Source of the DNA: Enterococcus rivorum
GTDB lineage: Bacteria; Bacillota; Bacilli; Lactobacillales; Enterococcaceae
Direction of reading: 5' to 3'
Assembly (NCBI RefSeq): GCF_001742285.1
Contig: NZ_MIEK01000045.1
Location: forward strand, 62,001-126,000
Length of the DNA: 64,000 nucleotides
The notes under the pieces were generated by a model. That model was not told the DNA's origin. It did not search any database and was given only the letters and a program-made list of their open reading frames with translations. Position 1 is the first letter of the stretch. Each line of letters begins with the position of its first letter. This document shows positions 26,032 through 35,140 of the stretch, in pieces. Both the position numbers and the translations under genes were made by a program.

Positions 26032-27357
26032 ATGAAAGCTTCTGTGGAAACATCGGCAGCGGTCGCAAGAGCGTTATCTCGAATGAATCCAGTGGCTAAT
26101 ATTCTAGATTCATTGTTAAACATTCAGAAAAATTTGAATCAGATGGCGGAGAGTTTAGAAGGGGACATTCGTGAACTAGAGGATAAGCTAGAAAAGTTAA
26201 GAGAATTTTCGGCAGAGACAAGCGGTCTATTTACGAACAGCCTAAGTGATATGAAGTTAGCAATGCAAGGTGTAGCGGTATTGAATATCACTGTTGCTAA
26301 TCCTGATGGAACATATAGTTTTCCAGAAGGATTTGATAAAAGTTGGTTTGATAAAATTAAATCGAAGAGTGAACTTGAAAAATCAGAAGAAAAAGCAATT
26401 CAAGCATCGTTGAAACAATTTAATGATTTGTATGCAAAAAATCCTGCAGCTGCGATAAAAAAAGTGAAAAATAATGACCGATTGCTAGGATACATTCTTT
26501 CAGCATTAGATTCGGGTAAATTACCTGAAAAAGCAGAAGAAGCAATATTAGGCATTTTTATTGCACAAGAAACATGGAGTGTTTTACCTAAAAAACTAGC
26601 TAGTGACGTTTTAAACAGTCCGAAATTTGGTCTTTATTTGAGTAAAGCATCGTATGAAACACAAGCAGCCGTATATGGTGCGTTAATCAAATTAAGTGAT
26701 AAAGGTTGGGATGTTTTAGCTCCTATTGGAAATGTGACGAATATACTGTCAAAATCGTCAGCAGGTGAAAAACTGATTGCTGGAAGTAAAATTGCTTTCA
26801 ATAAATTTAACAAATTGAAACCAGTTGCTGAGTTTTTGAAAAAACATAAAATGGCTACAGAGGTTGTTTCTGTTGTAGGAGACGGGTTCACAGTTAGTAG
26901 CTTAGCCTATAAAGAATATATTAATCCTAAAAGCCCAGCATATGGAGATGTAAGTAAAGCCTTATATGGTGGAGAAAATATATTCTTTATAGAAGCAGGA
27001 CCTCTAGAGGGAGCTCAGTATGGCGGACCAGTAGGTGCATTTTTTGGAACGGCTAATTACTTTGCTCAAGGTGGAGGGTTATCTGATATTTATGGGGTAA
27101 ATAAAATTCCATACGTTAAAGATGTTTTGAACTGGGTAGATGATAAACATACATTTTTAAATGAAGAAGATAAAAGGAATTGGATAAATGAGCAGTATGA
27201 TATTTATGAAAAACGGCATGAAGGATTAAAAAATGGTGATTATTCAGGGTTCAAAATACCAAATAGTGAATATAAACCTGGAGTTCCATCGCATTCTGGT
27301 AGCTCTAATTTCAATCCTAATACAAACAATAACATATTTCCAAATGGAGGAAATTAA
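26032..27357 (+). CDS. Orphan LXG toxin module lacking the N-terminal export part
   Basis: 441 residues. The first 80 are nearly identical to residues 113-191 of the LXG toxin at 23219, and the DNA matches closely over about 230 bases. The first 110 residues and any partner genes are absent. There is no good ribosome site. The C-terminal part is different: a long helical region, a Gly/Ala segment and an Asn-rich tail. It is probably not exported as it stands. It could be a silent cassette that gene conversion could join to the intact LXG head. Confidence 0.7.
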   Translation: MKASVETSAAVARALSRMNPVANILDSLLNIQKNLNQMAESLEGDIRELEDKLEKLREFSAETSGLFTNSLSDMKLAMQGVAVLNITVANPDGTYSFPEGFDKSWFDKIKSKSELEKSEEKAIQASLKQFNDLYAKNPAAAIKKVKNNDRLLGYILSALDSGKLPEKAEEAILGIFIAQETWSVLPKKLASDVLNSPKFGLYLSKASYETQAAVYGALIKLSDKGWDVLAPIGNVTNILSKSSAGEKLIAGSKIAFNKFNKLKPVAEFLKKHKMATEVVSVVGDGFTVSSLAYKEYINPKSPAYGDVSKALYGGENIFFIEAGPLEGAQYGGPVGAFFGTANYFAQGGGLSDIYGVNKIPYVKDVLNWVDDKHTFLNEEDKRNWINEQYDIYEKRHEGLKNGDYSGFKIPNSEYKPGVPSHSGSSNFNPNTNNNIFPNGGN

Positions 27358-27359
27358 GT

Positions 27360-28208
27360 ATGATGTTGAAAATTAAGAATAAAAGTAATGAATATTTAGA
27401 TTCCATATCCCTTAAGGAAGCCAATGACAATATTTATTTTGAAGACATCGAGTTTGCAATGAATGGTAAAGGCAATCAAAAATTTTCTATAGGCACAAAA
27501 AAATTAGTCGTTTTTTTAGTAGGTGTATTTATACCTATATCAATGATAATAAGCTTGATAACAGATAGAGTGAAAGTAGGGAATTTTCTTCCACAAACTA
27601 TTCTAGCTGTTTTCCTAGAGCTATTGATAGTAAGTTTTATGGTATATCAATTTTATAAATCAAGTCGTACGGTTTTGAAATATTGGGAATATGAAGAAGT
27701 CAGCTACACTATAGTGAAATCAGCATACATATCTTTGTTTGTGATGGGCTATGGTATGGATGAAGGCAATTATATAGTTCCTTTCTTGGTAGTTACTACT
27801 TGTATTTTAGTTTTTCTATTTTTTTATTTTAAGGTAGAAGAGAACATGGTCGTAGAAGAAATTAATAAAATTTTCAACAGAGAATATAAAACGTCTAAGA
27901 CAATGAGTATTATGATAAAAATTTCTGGAGTAGTAGCATTTTTGATTTTAATCGCCATGCAATTTTATCGATTAAATAAATGGTGGATACAGGATTCTAT
28001 CGTGAACGACTCAACAAATCAAACTAGTTTGATTGATGACTTAACAGGAATATTTTTAGGTATACCTATTTTATTGCTGATAACATTGATACCTACTTAT
28101 TTTTTGTTTAAACCAAAATCTTATGTTAAAACAAAAATAATTAAAAAATATGCTGAAGAATTTAGAGAAAGATATGACTATACAAAAAAACAGTGGTATG
28201 GAGAATAA
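27360..28208 (+). CDS. Multi-spanning membrane protein, probable immunity protein
   Basis: 282 residues, ATG two bases after the orphan toxin stop, GGAGG upstream. About six hydrophobic segments are seen, in two similar halves. It ends YAEEFRERYDYTKKQWYGE, which matches the end of the next membrane protein (28371). A membrane immunity protein fits a toxin that attacks the membrane. It resembles the DUF443-type proteins of the second locus in plan but not clearly in sequence. Confidence 0.6.
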   Translation: MMLKIKNKSNEYLDSISLKEANDNIYFEDIEFAMNGKGNQKFSIGTKKLVVFLVGVFIPISMIISLITDRVKVGNFLPQTILAVFLELLIVSFMVYQFYKSSRTVLKYWEYEEVSYTIVKSAYISLFVMGYGMDEGNYIVPFLVVTTCILVFLFFYFKVEENMVVEEINKIFNREYKTSKTMSIMIKISGVVAFLILIAMQFYRLNKWWIQDSIVNDSTNQTSLIDDLTGIFLGIPILLLITLIPTYFLFKPKSYVKTKIIKKYAEEFRERYDYTKKQWYGE

Positions 28209-28281
28209 AAACTACCTTGATTAAAGGTGATATGACTGTCTGGTCACACACGCTGTTTGGGTTGGGCTTATCTAAAAAAAT

Positions 28282-28368
28282 GTAACTAAAATTAAAGAAG
28301 ACTGGTTTGGAAAACAAGATGGGCGTGTAGATACGGGCGACTTTAACAATGGGCTACCAGGGTGGTAA
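28282..28368 (+). pseudogene. C-terminal fragment of a toxin tip
   Basis: 28 codons with no start encode VTKIKEDWFGKQDGR... ending NNGLPGW and a stop. It sits 2 bases before the next membrane protein gene, exactly where the end of a cognate toxin would be. It appears to be the last piece of a lost LXG toxin, with its immunity gene kept. Confidence 0.5.
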
Positions 28369-28370
28369 AT

Positions 28371-29123
28371 ATGCAAGAAATTTGTTTCATAGAAGCAAAA
28401 CAGAAAATAAGCTATGATGAAATTGAAGGAATTGTGAATAATAAAGATACAGCATCAAATAAAGCTAAAATACTAGGCAGTTTTTTGTTGGCAGTATTAG
28501 TAAGCTTACCTTCGACAAATTATTATGGCATATTTTCAGTGTGTTCTATTCTTTTGTTAGGCATTATATTTTTTAAATATGTGACTTCTAATAGCTTATT
28601 TAAAAAATTAAGTTATAATACTGTGATGTACGCATTGTGGCAAACAGGAACCATTTTTTTTCTGACAGTCTTTTTGTATGTGAAGACAGATAAATATCAT
28701 GTATTTCCAATTTTATATGTATTTGTGTCATATATGATAGCTTATTATGTCATTCGCAATAAAACTACTAATTTGCTAAAAGTTGAGTATGGGATTCCTT
28801 TGAAAAATAATTATGCAGGACCGTTGACGAACAAAATTTCTAGATTATTACAAGTTTTTTTAGCTATAGTTATAGCAGGAAGTATTCTTTATAGAACAAA
28901 CAAATGGTGGTTGATGAATCTAGAGGTATCTTCTGCTGATGCTTCTATATTAGAATATATTATTTGGGGTGTTGGTTTAATTGTTTTACTAATTGGTTTA
29001 ACGTTACTACCTACGTTGATTTTTTCTCCAGATAAGTATATCAAGAATAAATTGCTACAAAAATATTCAGAAGAATTTAGAAATCTTTATGGATACACAG
29101 AAAAAGAATGGTATGAAGAATAA
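28371..29123 (+). CDS. Multi-spanning membrane protein, probable immunity protein (paralogue)
   Basis: 250 residues from the ATG at 28371 with GGTGG upstream (a GTG at 28362 is possible). It has five or six membrane segments and ends KYSEEFRNLYGYTEKEWYEE, which is homologous to the end of the protein at 27360. An isolated immunity gene behind a toxin fragment would protect against relatives that still carry the toxin. Confidence 0.6.
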   Translation: MQEICFIEAKQKISYDEIEGIVNNKDTASNKAKILGSFLLAVLVSLPSTNYYGIFSVCSILLLGIIFFKYVTSNSLFKKLSYNTVMYALWQTGTIFFLTVFLYVKTDKYHVFPILYVFVSYMIAYYVIRNKTTNLLKVEYGIPLKNNYAGPLTNKISRLLQVFLAIVIAGSILYRTNKWWLMNLEVSSADASILEYIIWGVGLIVLLIGLTLLPTLIFSPDKYIKNKLLQKYSEEFRNLYGYTEKEWYEE

Positions 29124-29252
29124 AGAATATTCTATAGCTACCTGTGAGGATTAAAAAGTATTAATAACATAACTCACAAGTATACTTGCTATCAGGATAA
29201 TTTTCTAAATTAATCGAGACGAAAAGAAAAATAACTATATATTATTACCATG

Positions 29253-29287
29253 AGAGTCAATTGCTTCGCTGCAATTGGCTCTTTTTT
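29253..29287 (+). terminator. Rho-independent terminator closing T7SS locus 1
   Basis: GAGTCAATTGC / GCAATTGGCTC, an 11-bp stem with one wobble, is followed by TTTTTT. The stem, flanks and following DUF960 start are repeated at 46045-46079. Confidence 0.85.
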
Positions 29288-29322
29288 GTGTTGCCAAAAA
29301 TAAGGAAGGAGGAATGAAAACA

Positions 29323-29643
29323 ATGTTTGAAAAAAATGACAATCGCTATCTAACAAAAGGAGTCAATGAACAACTACCAAAAGAAATTCAAGTCTATTGT
29401 TGGCAGTTGATTGACCAGAAAAGGAAAGAAGCAGAAACGAAACTGGATTACCTACAAATTTTTGAGTTTAACCGAGATGAACAACGTCAAGCCGTTGAAG
29501 TGATTTATCGACAAGAAGAACCATTTTTCATCACCTATCATGAATACAAAATCACAAATTCATTATCAAATTTTCAAGTGAAGAAGCTTTGGGTAATTGA
29601 CGATGGCACCAATCAGACCATGTTACTACCAGAGGAATATTGA
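29323..29643 (+). CDS. DUF960 family protein, SCC ccr-complex gene
   Basis: 106 residues from the ATG at 29323 (GGAAGGAGG upstream; an ATG at 29314 is too close to it). The start MFEKNDNRYLTKGVNE is characteristic of DUF960. In SCC elements DUF960 lies downstream of the ccr genes with DUF950, DUF1643 and RadC. Here it is followed by RadC and a chimeric ccrB end, so the block is a rearranged second ccr complex. The molecular role is unknown. Confidence 0.8.
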   Translation: MFEKNDNRYLTKGVNEQLPKEIQVYCWQLIDQKRKEAETKLDYLQIFEFNRDEQRQAVEVIYRQEEPFFITYHEYKITNSLSNFQVKKLWVIDDGTNQTMLLPEEY

Positions 29644-29692
29644 GAGGCTTTCACTATAAAAGAGAACAATTAAGAAGGAGGGGAAGTGTGTC

Positions 29693-30151
29693 ATGGAAGG
29701 CAATCAACCAAGAAAAAGAGTGTCCATTATTAGTGTCGAGCTAGTAAAAGAAAGTAGCTTTTTATACAAAAGCCGTCACTGTTCCTCGCCAGAAGCAGCC
29801 TATGAATTATTTGCCCCATTTGTTGAGAAGAAAGATCGTGAACATCTCGTCGTGGCAGGATTGAATACCAAAGCAGAACCTACGATGATTCATGTCGCGC
29901 ATATTGGTACAGTGAACCAATCCATTGCGATGCCTAGAGAAATTTTAAAACCGCTACTCCTATCCAATAGTGTTGCTTGCATTGTCTGTCATAATCATCC
30001 CAGCGGTCATGTCGAACCATCTGAAACGGATATTGCATTCACAAGAAAACTGAATGAGGCCTGTGAACTATTAAACATTACACTACAAGATCATCTTATT
30101 ATTGGAAGTAATGGCGACTACTATTCATTTCGTTCAGAAGGATACTTATAA
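29693..30151 (+). CDS. RadC-like JAB/MPN domain protein
   Basis: 152 residues. The JAMM metal motif is complete: H-N-H-P-S-G (about residues 103-108) followed by S-E-T-D. The N-terminal HhH half of chromosomal RadC is absent, as in the short RadC-like proteins of mobile elements. Such genes are common in SCC ccr complexes. Its role is unknown, perhaps DNA processing. ATG after AAGGAGGGG. Confidence 0.8.
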   Translation: MEGNQPRKRVSIISVELVKESSFLYKSRHCSSPEAAYELFAPFVEKKDREHLVVAGLNTKAEPTMIHVAHIGTVNQSIAMPREILKPLLLSNSVACIVCHNHPSGHVEPSETDIAFTRKLNEACELLNITLQDHLIIGSNGDYYSFRSEGYL

Positions 30152-30199
30152 GTTTCATACGTTAGACCATCAAAATCAACTGTAAAGGAAGGAACATTC

Positions 30200-31030
30200 A
30201 TGTGTAGAATAAATCAAGCCATTCAATTATTAACGGAGCAACAGAGCATCAAAACAGAAAAAGAAGAGTGGGGACAAGAATCCATCTTATTAATGAAGGA
30301 AGAGCTAGACGAAGAAACATTGCATAAAAAAGCTAAAGAGAAGTTACCTACTATTACCTTAAAAGGTGGGATTAAGAAGCGAATTCGCTACTATTCTTGT
30401 TCGACTTTTAGAAACAAAGGAGCCAGTGTGTGTCATGCCAATTCCATTCGAGCCGATACCGCAGAAAGTTTCGTAGCAGAACGACTGAAAGAAATTGTCC
30501 GAGCCCCTCAAATTTTAGAACCTTTAGTTCGGCAGTTGAATGAGGAGCGACTGAACCAGATACAGCCCTTAGAACAAGAACTAGCCGTTATTGCAATAGA
30601 ACAAGAGGAATTATTGGCTAAAATAGCAAAATGGGAAGTGGTGCTGGAAGAAAATCCAGAGTTGGTTGAAACCTTAATCGAACGGCTAAAGATACTCCGC
30701 ACTCGTAAGAGTAACGATCAAAGACGAGAAAACGAGATTCTGCATTTCCTAAAACACAAAGATCAACCCATTGAATTAAAAGATGTTCAAACTATCCTTC
30801 AAGGGATTGATGCCATGTTAGCAGGGCAAGAGAAAAAAGCCATCAAGGAGTTGTATCGATTTTTCATTAAAAAGATTACTTTTGATAAAGAGACAAAAGA
30901 CAATATTCAGATGACGATGGCATTTGATGAAAAAATGATTGCTCAATTGAACCAGTTGTACCAAGAAACCCTATCTCACTCGGATAGGGTTTTTTTCGTG
31001 ATTCAGACAGCTTTTGAGCTCACTATTTAA
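30200..31030 (+). CDS. Chimeric gene: unknown N-terminus fused to CcrB C-terminal domain
   Basis: 276 residues. The first 50 (MCRINQAIQLLTEQQ...) do not belong to a recombinase and have their own ribosome site (AAAGGAAGG). From residue 52 (TLKGGIKKRIRYY) the protein is nearly identical to the last 225 residues of the CcrB-like protein, holding half of the zinc ribbon and the coiled coil. The catalytic domain is absent, so it cannot recombine DNA. It could still bind att sites or the recombinase and interfere. It arose by an in-frame join at 30355. Confidence 0.75.
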   Translation: MCRINQAIQLLTEQQSIKTEKEEWGQESILLMKEELDEETLHKKAKEKLPTITLKGGIKKRIRYYSCSTFRNKGASVCHANSIRADTAESFVAERLKEIVRAPQILEPLVRQLNEERLNQIQPLEQELAVIAIEQEELLAKIAKWEVVLEENPELVETLIERLKILRTRKSNDQRRENEILHFLKHKDQPIELKDVQTILQGIDAMLAGQEKKAIKELYRFFIKKITFDKETKDNIQMTMAFDEKMIAQLNQLYQETLSHSDRVFFVIQTAFELTI

Positions 31031-31119
31031 AGAATAGCATTACCTGTTATGAAATCCATAACAAAGCCCTAGATAGTCGAAATATCTAGGGATAGTGTTA
31101 TGTAGGTGCGTAACAACTA
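30355..31119 (+). repeat. Direct repeat, copy 2: ccrB 3' end and hairpin
   Basis: Partner of 9375-10138. Differences are scattered single bases, and the noncoding tail (hairpin and GTAGGTGCGTAAC) is also kept. Recombination between the copies would delete about 21 kb with the defence cluster and T7SS locus 1. Confidence 0.9.
31057..31102. other. Two-part hairpin, second copy
   Basis: CCCTAGATA/TATCTAGGG and CATAACA/TGTTATG stems, as at 10075-10120. The two arms of the fold are kept, while the loop and spacer bases differ. Confidence 0.55.
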
Positions 31120-31292
31120 TTATGTTTGATAGAAAGAAAAATTTTGACTATATATAGTTGTATTTTTTTTAGTTAGGTGGTAAAATCACTAAATAAGTAT
31201 ACTTTTGAAAAATATAATCGCTTATTTTAAAGCGTTCTTATTTTATTAGGTAGACAAAAATATGGTTTTTTCTAAAAATAGGAGGTTGGAAA

Positions 31293-32000
31293 ATGAAAAT
31301 CAGTAGTATTCCACTGAAAAGTTTGTATTTGTTGAAAGTTGCTTTTGAAGAAAGTGTCCTTGATGATGTGAGAGCATTTAAAGAACAAATGGGGGAAGGT
31401 ACATTTAATGCTAAACATGGCTTAAATTGGGATCTTACATATCGGAATGTTAGTGCGGCTGCAACTACACTTGGGATGATAGTGATAGAAGCTAAGCGGG
31501 GCTTTTGGGAGTTTGACCTTGTTTTGGATTTAAAGTCAAAAGAAGTGTTAGTTTTTATGAAAGATCCCAATACGAATATAGCAGCTCGGATTGATTATCA
31601 TTACTTCAATGCATTACTTTACAAGCATGAATCATTTGAAATGGATATGCTGGCAGATGATTTTGCTGAGGGAGAAGACAAAATTAAAATGGATATTGTA
31701 AAGGATATTCTTGGGGGATTTGCTTATGCCTACGATACTGTTCTTGTAATGTCCAAAGAAATGGATGGACATAAAGCTTTAAAAACATCTTTAAAACTAT
31801 ATTCAAAAGAAGGGCAGCTTTTAGAAACAGAATTGATTCCAAATCTTCCAAACGATGATGATACAGAAAGTCAATATACATCTGATCAACATGATATTAA
31901 AGGGATTTCTTTAAAAGACAGCAAGCCCAAAGAAAATACGATGTTTGACTCTGAAGATTTAAAAAGGGATGAAAATATTGAAGACGAAGAGCAGGCATAA
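31293..32000 (+). CDS. Hypothetical protein paired with XRE-ImmA/IrrE gene (DUF5986-like)
   Basis: 235 residues, soluble, with an alpha/beta N-terminal 170 residues and a disordered acidic tail (DDDTESQYT..., EDEEQA). ATG after AGGAGGTTGG. It is followed after 34 bases by the HTH-peptidase gene, and such two-gene units occur in mobile elements. The arrangement suggests a toxin-antitoxin or stress-control pair in which the peptidase may cleave this protein. The family name is tentative. Confidence 0.6.
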   Translation: MKISSIPLKSLYLLKVAFEESVLDDVRAFKEQMGEGTFNAKHGLNWDLTYRNVSAAATTLGMIVIEAKRGFWEFDLVLDLKSKEVLVFMKDPNTNIAARIDYHYFNALLYKHESFEMDMLADDFAEGEDKIKMDIVKDILGGFAYAYDTVLVMSKEMDGHKALKTSLKLYSKEGQLLETELIPNLPNDDDTESQYTSDQHDIKGISLKDSKPKENTMFDSEDLKRDENIEDEEQA

Positions 32001-32034
32001 TCTTCACTCACATTAGGAAGGGTGTCGTTAAAAA

Positions 32035-33189
32035 GTGAGAGAATTTAATGGTGAACGATTAAAAGAAGCACGTTATTTTAAAGGTATATCAATAACAGAT
32101 TTAGCAGATAAATTAGAAGTCAGTAAGCAGATGGTATCAAAATATGAAACAAATAAGGCAAATCCAACTGCTGAAAATTTATTTAAAATAGTTAGAATAC
32201 TTGATTTTCCTACTGAGTTTTATTTTAATGATGATAAATTTTCAGAGGTTAGTAATGGTACTTTCTATCGATCTAGGTTTACTTCGACACAAAAACAGAA
32301 AGCTCCTTCGGAATCTATAAAAAGAGTTGTAACAATTTATCGAGATTTTTTAGAACAGTACGTAAATTTTCCTAATCTTGCTAAACCTGTGATTCCAAAT
32401 CTTGATGAACTTGTGGAGAATAAAAAATTTGAAACACTATCAAAAATACTACGAGACTACTGGGGTTTAGACAGAAGACCTATAGAATCTATGATGGTAT
32501 TGTTAGAAGAAAAAGGTTTTGTCAATGCATTATTACCTAAAGAAATGGAAAAAGTGGATGCTTTTGGGAGTCATGAATTCATTAATGACAATAATTACTA
32601 CGTAATTATTTCAAAAGCAGACTCATCATTTTACAGGCAACAATTTTCCTTAGCTCATGAATTAGCACATTGGATTATGCATACCGATGAAATAGACCCT
32701 CAAGCCCTTGATCCAATTGAGTATAGGAAGAAAGAATCAGAAGCGAATGATTTTGCTTCAAGTTTCCTGTTACCAAAAGAAGAATTTTTGAAGGATATAG
32801 ATAACATAGGAACAGTAACACTAGCTAAACTATTAGTCTTGAAAGAAAAATGGAATGTTGCGTTAAGTGCTATGCTTATGAGGGCAAGTAAACTTAATGC
32901 TATTACAGAGATAGAGCATCAGAAATTGCAAAAACAGATTAGCTATAAGGGTTGGAGAAAAAGAGAACCATTAGACGAAAAAAAATCTACTAAACCATTA
33001 GCTTTAAAGCAAGCTACAGAGCTAATAGTTGATCACGATGTAATAAAAGCTTCTGATATACCAATAAAGATAAATGAACAATATGGGAGACTGTACAATA
33101 GTAGTTTTCTTGAAAATGCTGTTGGTCTAGATACTGGATATTTGACTTTGAAAAGTGCTGAAGTGATAACATTAAAAGTTAGAAATTAA
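32035..33189 (+). CDS. XRE regulator fused to ImmA/IrrE metallopeptidase
   Basis: 384 residues from GTG. Residues about 5-60 are an XRE-type helix-turn-helix (ITDLADKLEVSKQMVSKYE). Residues about 200-245 hold the zinc peptidase motif H-E-L-A-H with a downstream E-x-E-A-N-D-F-A-S. Proteins of this kind (ImmR/ImmA fused) control mobile elements or toxin pairs by cleaving a partner or repressor. The gene before it is the probable partner. Confidence 0.85.
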   Translation: MREFNGERLKEARYFKGISITDLADKLEVSKQMVSKYETNKANPTAENLFKIVRILDFPTEFYFNDDKFSEVSNGTFYRSRFTSTQKQKAPSESIKRVVTIYRDFLEQYVNFPNLAKPVIPNLDELVENKKFETLSKILRDYWGLDRRPIESMMVLLEEKGFVNALLPKEMEKVDAFGSHEFINDNNYYVIISKADSSFYRQQFSLAHELAHWIMHTDEIDPQALDPIEYRKKESEANDFASSFLLPKEEFLKDIDNIGTVTLAKLLVLKEKWNVALSAMLMRASKLNAITEIEHQKLQKQISYKGWRKREPLDEKKSTKPLALKQATELIVDHDVIKASDIPIKINEQYGRLYNSSFLENAVGLDTGYLTLKSAEVITLKVRN

Positions 33190-33332
33190 AGCAATAGTAT
33201 CTGTAAAAAATGATTGAGATATCTTTATAGTGAAGTAAGTGCTGTCACATATAAAGGTATCTTTTTTAATACAATTTTGCCAAAGTAAATCTAAAATATG
33301 TTACGATAATAACTAGTAGGGGATAAAACAAT

Positions 33333-33773
33333 ATGTCAACAGTGGAAGAAAGACGATTTATAGTTTTTGTTGTAGCTTTTTCGGTAGTCAATAGCTGTAA
33401 GACGCTTATCTTTAATAATAATGTATTTAGCCCACAAGACTATTTTGGAGCAGCAATTACTATTGCATTAATATTTTATATGGAAATATATAGAGATAGG
33501 GAAGGATATCAATTATGGATAATTAGGTTTAAGAGTCCATTGAAAAATTTAGTGTTGATATTTATGGGAGCATTTCTTATTTTTCTAGTTTGGGGATTTG
33601 AACAGATAAGTGGATGGGCAATTGGTACAAATGAATTTGAACTGGCTAAGGTAGTTCTCTATTTTGTTACAAATATTACAAGCTATATTTTATTAACATT
33701 AGGAATTTGTTGCCTAATCCTTCCATTCCTAAGATTTTTGAGTGTTAAATTGGATATGGATGCTATGGAGTAA
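33333..33773 (+). CDS. Small membrane protein, unknown
   Basis: 146 residues with four hydrophobic segments (about 8-24, 36-50, 68-88, 110-135). ATG after TAGGGGATAAAACAAT. It is a single gene with unrelated neighbours and no recognised family. The gap after it (33774-33999) is AT-rich and without a gene. Confidence 0.55.
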   Translation: MSTVEERRFIVFVVAFSVVNSCKTLIFNNNVFSPQDYFGAAITIALIFYMEIYRDREGYQLWIIRFKSPLKNLVLIFMGAFLIFLVWGFEQISGWAIGTNEFELAKVVLYFVTNITSYILLTLGICCLILPFLRFLSVKLDMDAME

Positions 33774-33999
33774 AGAAAAATTGAGAAAATTATTAAATTG
33801 CCTAGGTTTACGGAACTTATTAGTATTAAAGAAATATACGAATTTTATCTACTTAAAGTGTAACTTTACTTGCTATAAATAGTTGATATGTAAGTACAAT
33901 TTAATGCGTCAAATTTTTTATTAGGTATTTAGTATATGACTATTTGGTATAATTATAGTGATAGAGGCTGAAGTGATAAATTTAAAGGAGAGGAAAAAG

Positions 34000-34284
34000 A
34001 TGGGCAGAAATGTAAGTACTAATGTCGAAAGAAAGATATATGCTGAGTCTATGGGGAGATGTATGAATCCAGAGTGTAAAGTAGAACTATTCAAACATAA
34101 TGGCGACATAATGGAGAAAGCTCATATAGTTCCATATTGTGATACCCAAAATAACTCATATGAAAATTTAATTATTTTATGTCCGAATTGTCATACGAAC
34201 TTTGACAAAAATGCTGCATTCAGCAAAGAGGATGTTAAGTCATGGAAGCAATTACGTAATGAGGAGTTTGAACTTTTTTTTTAG
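34000..34284 (+). CDS. HNH endonuclease domain protein
   Basis: 94 residues from the ATG at 34000 (AAAGGAGAGG upstream; an earlier in-frame start at 33958 lacks a site). It has two CxxC knuckles (CMNPEC, CPNC) and the HNH core A-H-I-V-P...N-L-I-I-L-C-P-N-C-H. Its stop lies in a run of nine Ts and overlaps the next gene by 26 bases. With the two following genes it forms an apparent three-gene operon that may be a defence system. Confidence 0.8.
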   Translation: MGRNVSTNVERKIYAESMGRCMNPECKVELFKHNGDIMEKAHIVPYCDTQNNSYENLIILCPNCHTNFDKNAAFSKEDVKSWKQLRNEEFELFF

Positions 34285-35140
34285 TAAAGAATACGATACA
34301 TTCGAGGATTTAAAACTGGAAGTAGTTCCGTTGTTATTACATAATCAAACAATTTTTGAAAATTATTATTTAAAGAGCAAAAGGGAGCTATGGGATATTT
34401 CTGAGGGAGAGATTTTATCAAACAATAGAATGCTAAGAAATATTTTAAAGAATAACACTAAGTTGATTCAAAATCATTTTGATGAAAACTATTCAAATTT
34501 AGCAATAGTACAAAAATTTATGCTTCATATTGATGAGTTTGAAGCTACTCGACTAAGTAAAGAAAGAACAAGACAAGTATTGTTTCCAACTGAGATTAAC
34601 TCCCTATTTGGAATAGAGCCTTTAAATCAAGGGTTTTTACCATCAGTAGAATCTATTGAGAGTCTAATAGTGTCACTGCAAAATAAAGGAGAGTTTGAAT
34701 CAATTGTTTTAGGTACTGATAATCCATATATACAGATAAAAAAAGATGATATTTCTGAAAAAATTTATCTATATGATATTCCTAGATTAAGACAAATGTA
34801 TTATGATAACAATTGTTTCAGGGGGACGAATGTTCGTTTTTCGAGTTTGAATTATGCTCTGAAAGTTATAAAATCAAGAGGTTTAAAATTTAATTTTTTG
34901 GATCTTAATAATCTAAAAGAAATTGTAGTAAATGGTGTGCATATAATTTTTATTTATGAATACTGCTTAAGTAAAGTCGAATTATTACAACTGTCTCCAA
35001 AAGAAAAATGTGTAGTTTTAAATTTACATAATTGGAATGGTGAAGGTTGTATTTCAGCAGAAGCATACGAATTAGCAGAAGAAATGAAAGTTAAATTACT
35101 AACAGTGGATGAATTTTATAGGTACCTCAATAATGTTTAG
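34259..35140 (+). CDS. Unknown protein coupled to HNH gene
   Basis: 293 residues from the ATG at 34259, with GGAAG 11 bases upstream (an in-frame TTG at 34202 is less likely). The start overlaps the HNH gene. The protein is soluble and mainly helical, with no recognised motif. A -1 slip in the T9 run at 34274-34282 would fuse it to the HNH domain as one protein. The next gene encodes a nucleotidyltransferase. I do not assign a function. Confidence 0.65.
   Translation: MRSLNFFFSKEYDTFEDLKLEVVPLLLHNQTIFENYYLKSKRELWDISEGEILSNNRMLRNILKNNTKLIQNHFDENYSNLAIVQKFMLHIDEFEATRLSKERTRQVLFPTEINSLFGIEPLNQGFLPSVESIESLIVSLQNKGEFESIVLGTDNPYIQIKKDDISEKIYLYDIPRLRQMYYDNNCFRGTNVRFSSLNYALKVIKSRGLKFNFLDLNNLKEIVVNGVHIIFIYEYCLSKVELLQLSPKEKCVVLNLHNWNGEGCISAEAYELAEEMKVKLLTVDEFYRYLNNV

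Noticed and set aside
26032-27357. Full-length second LXG toxin
   Set aside because: The first about 110 residues of the LXG domain, the two partner genes and a ribosome site are all missing.
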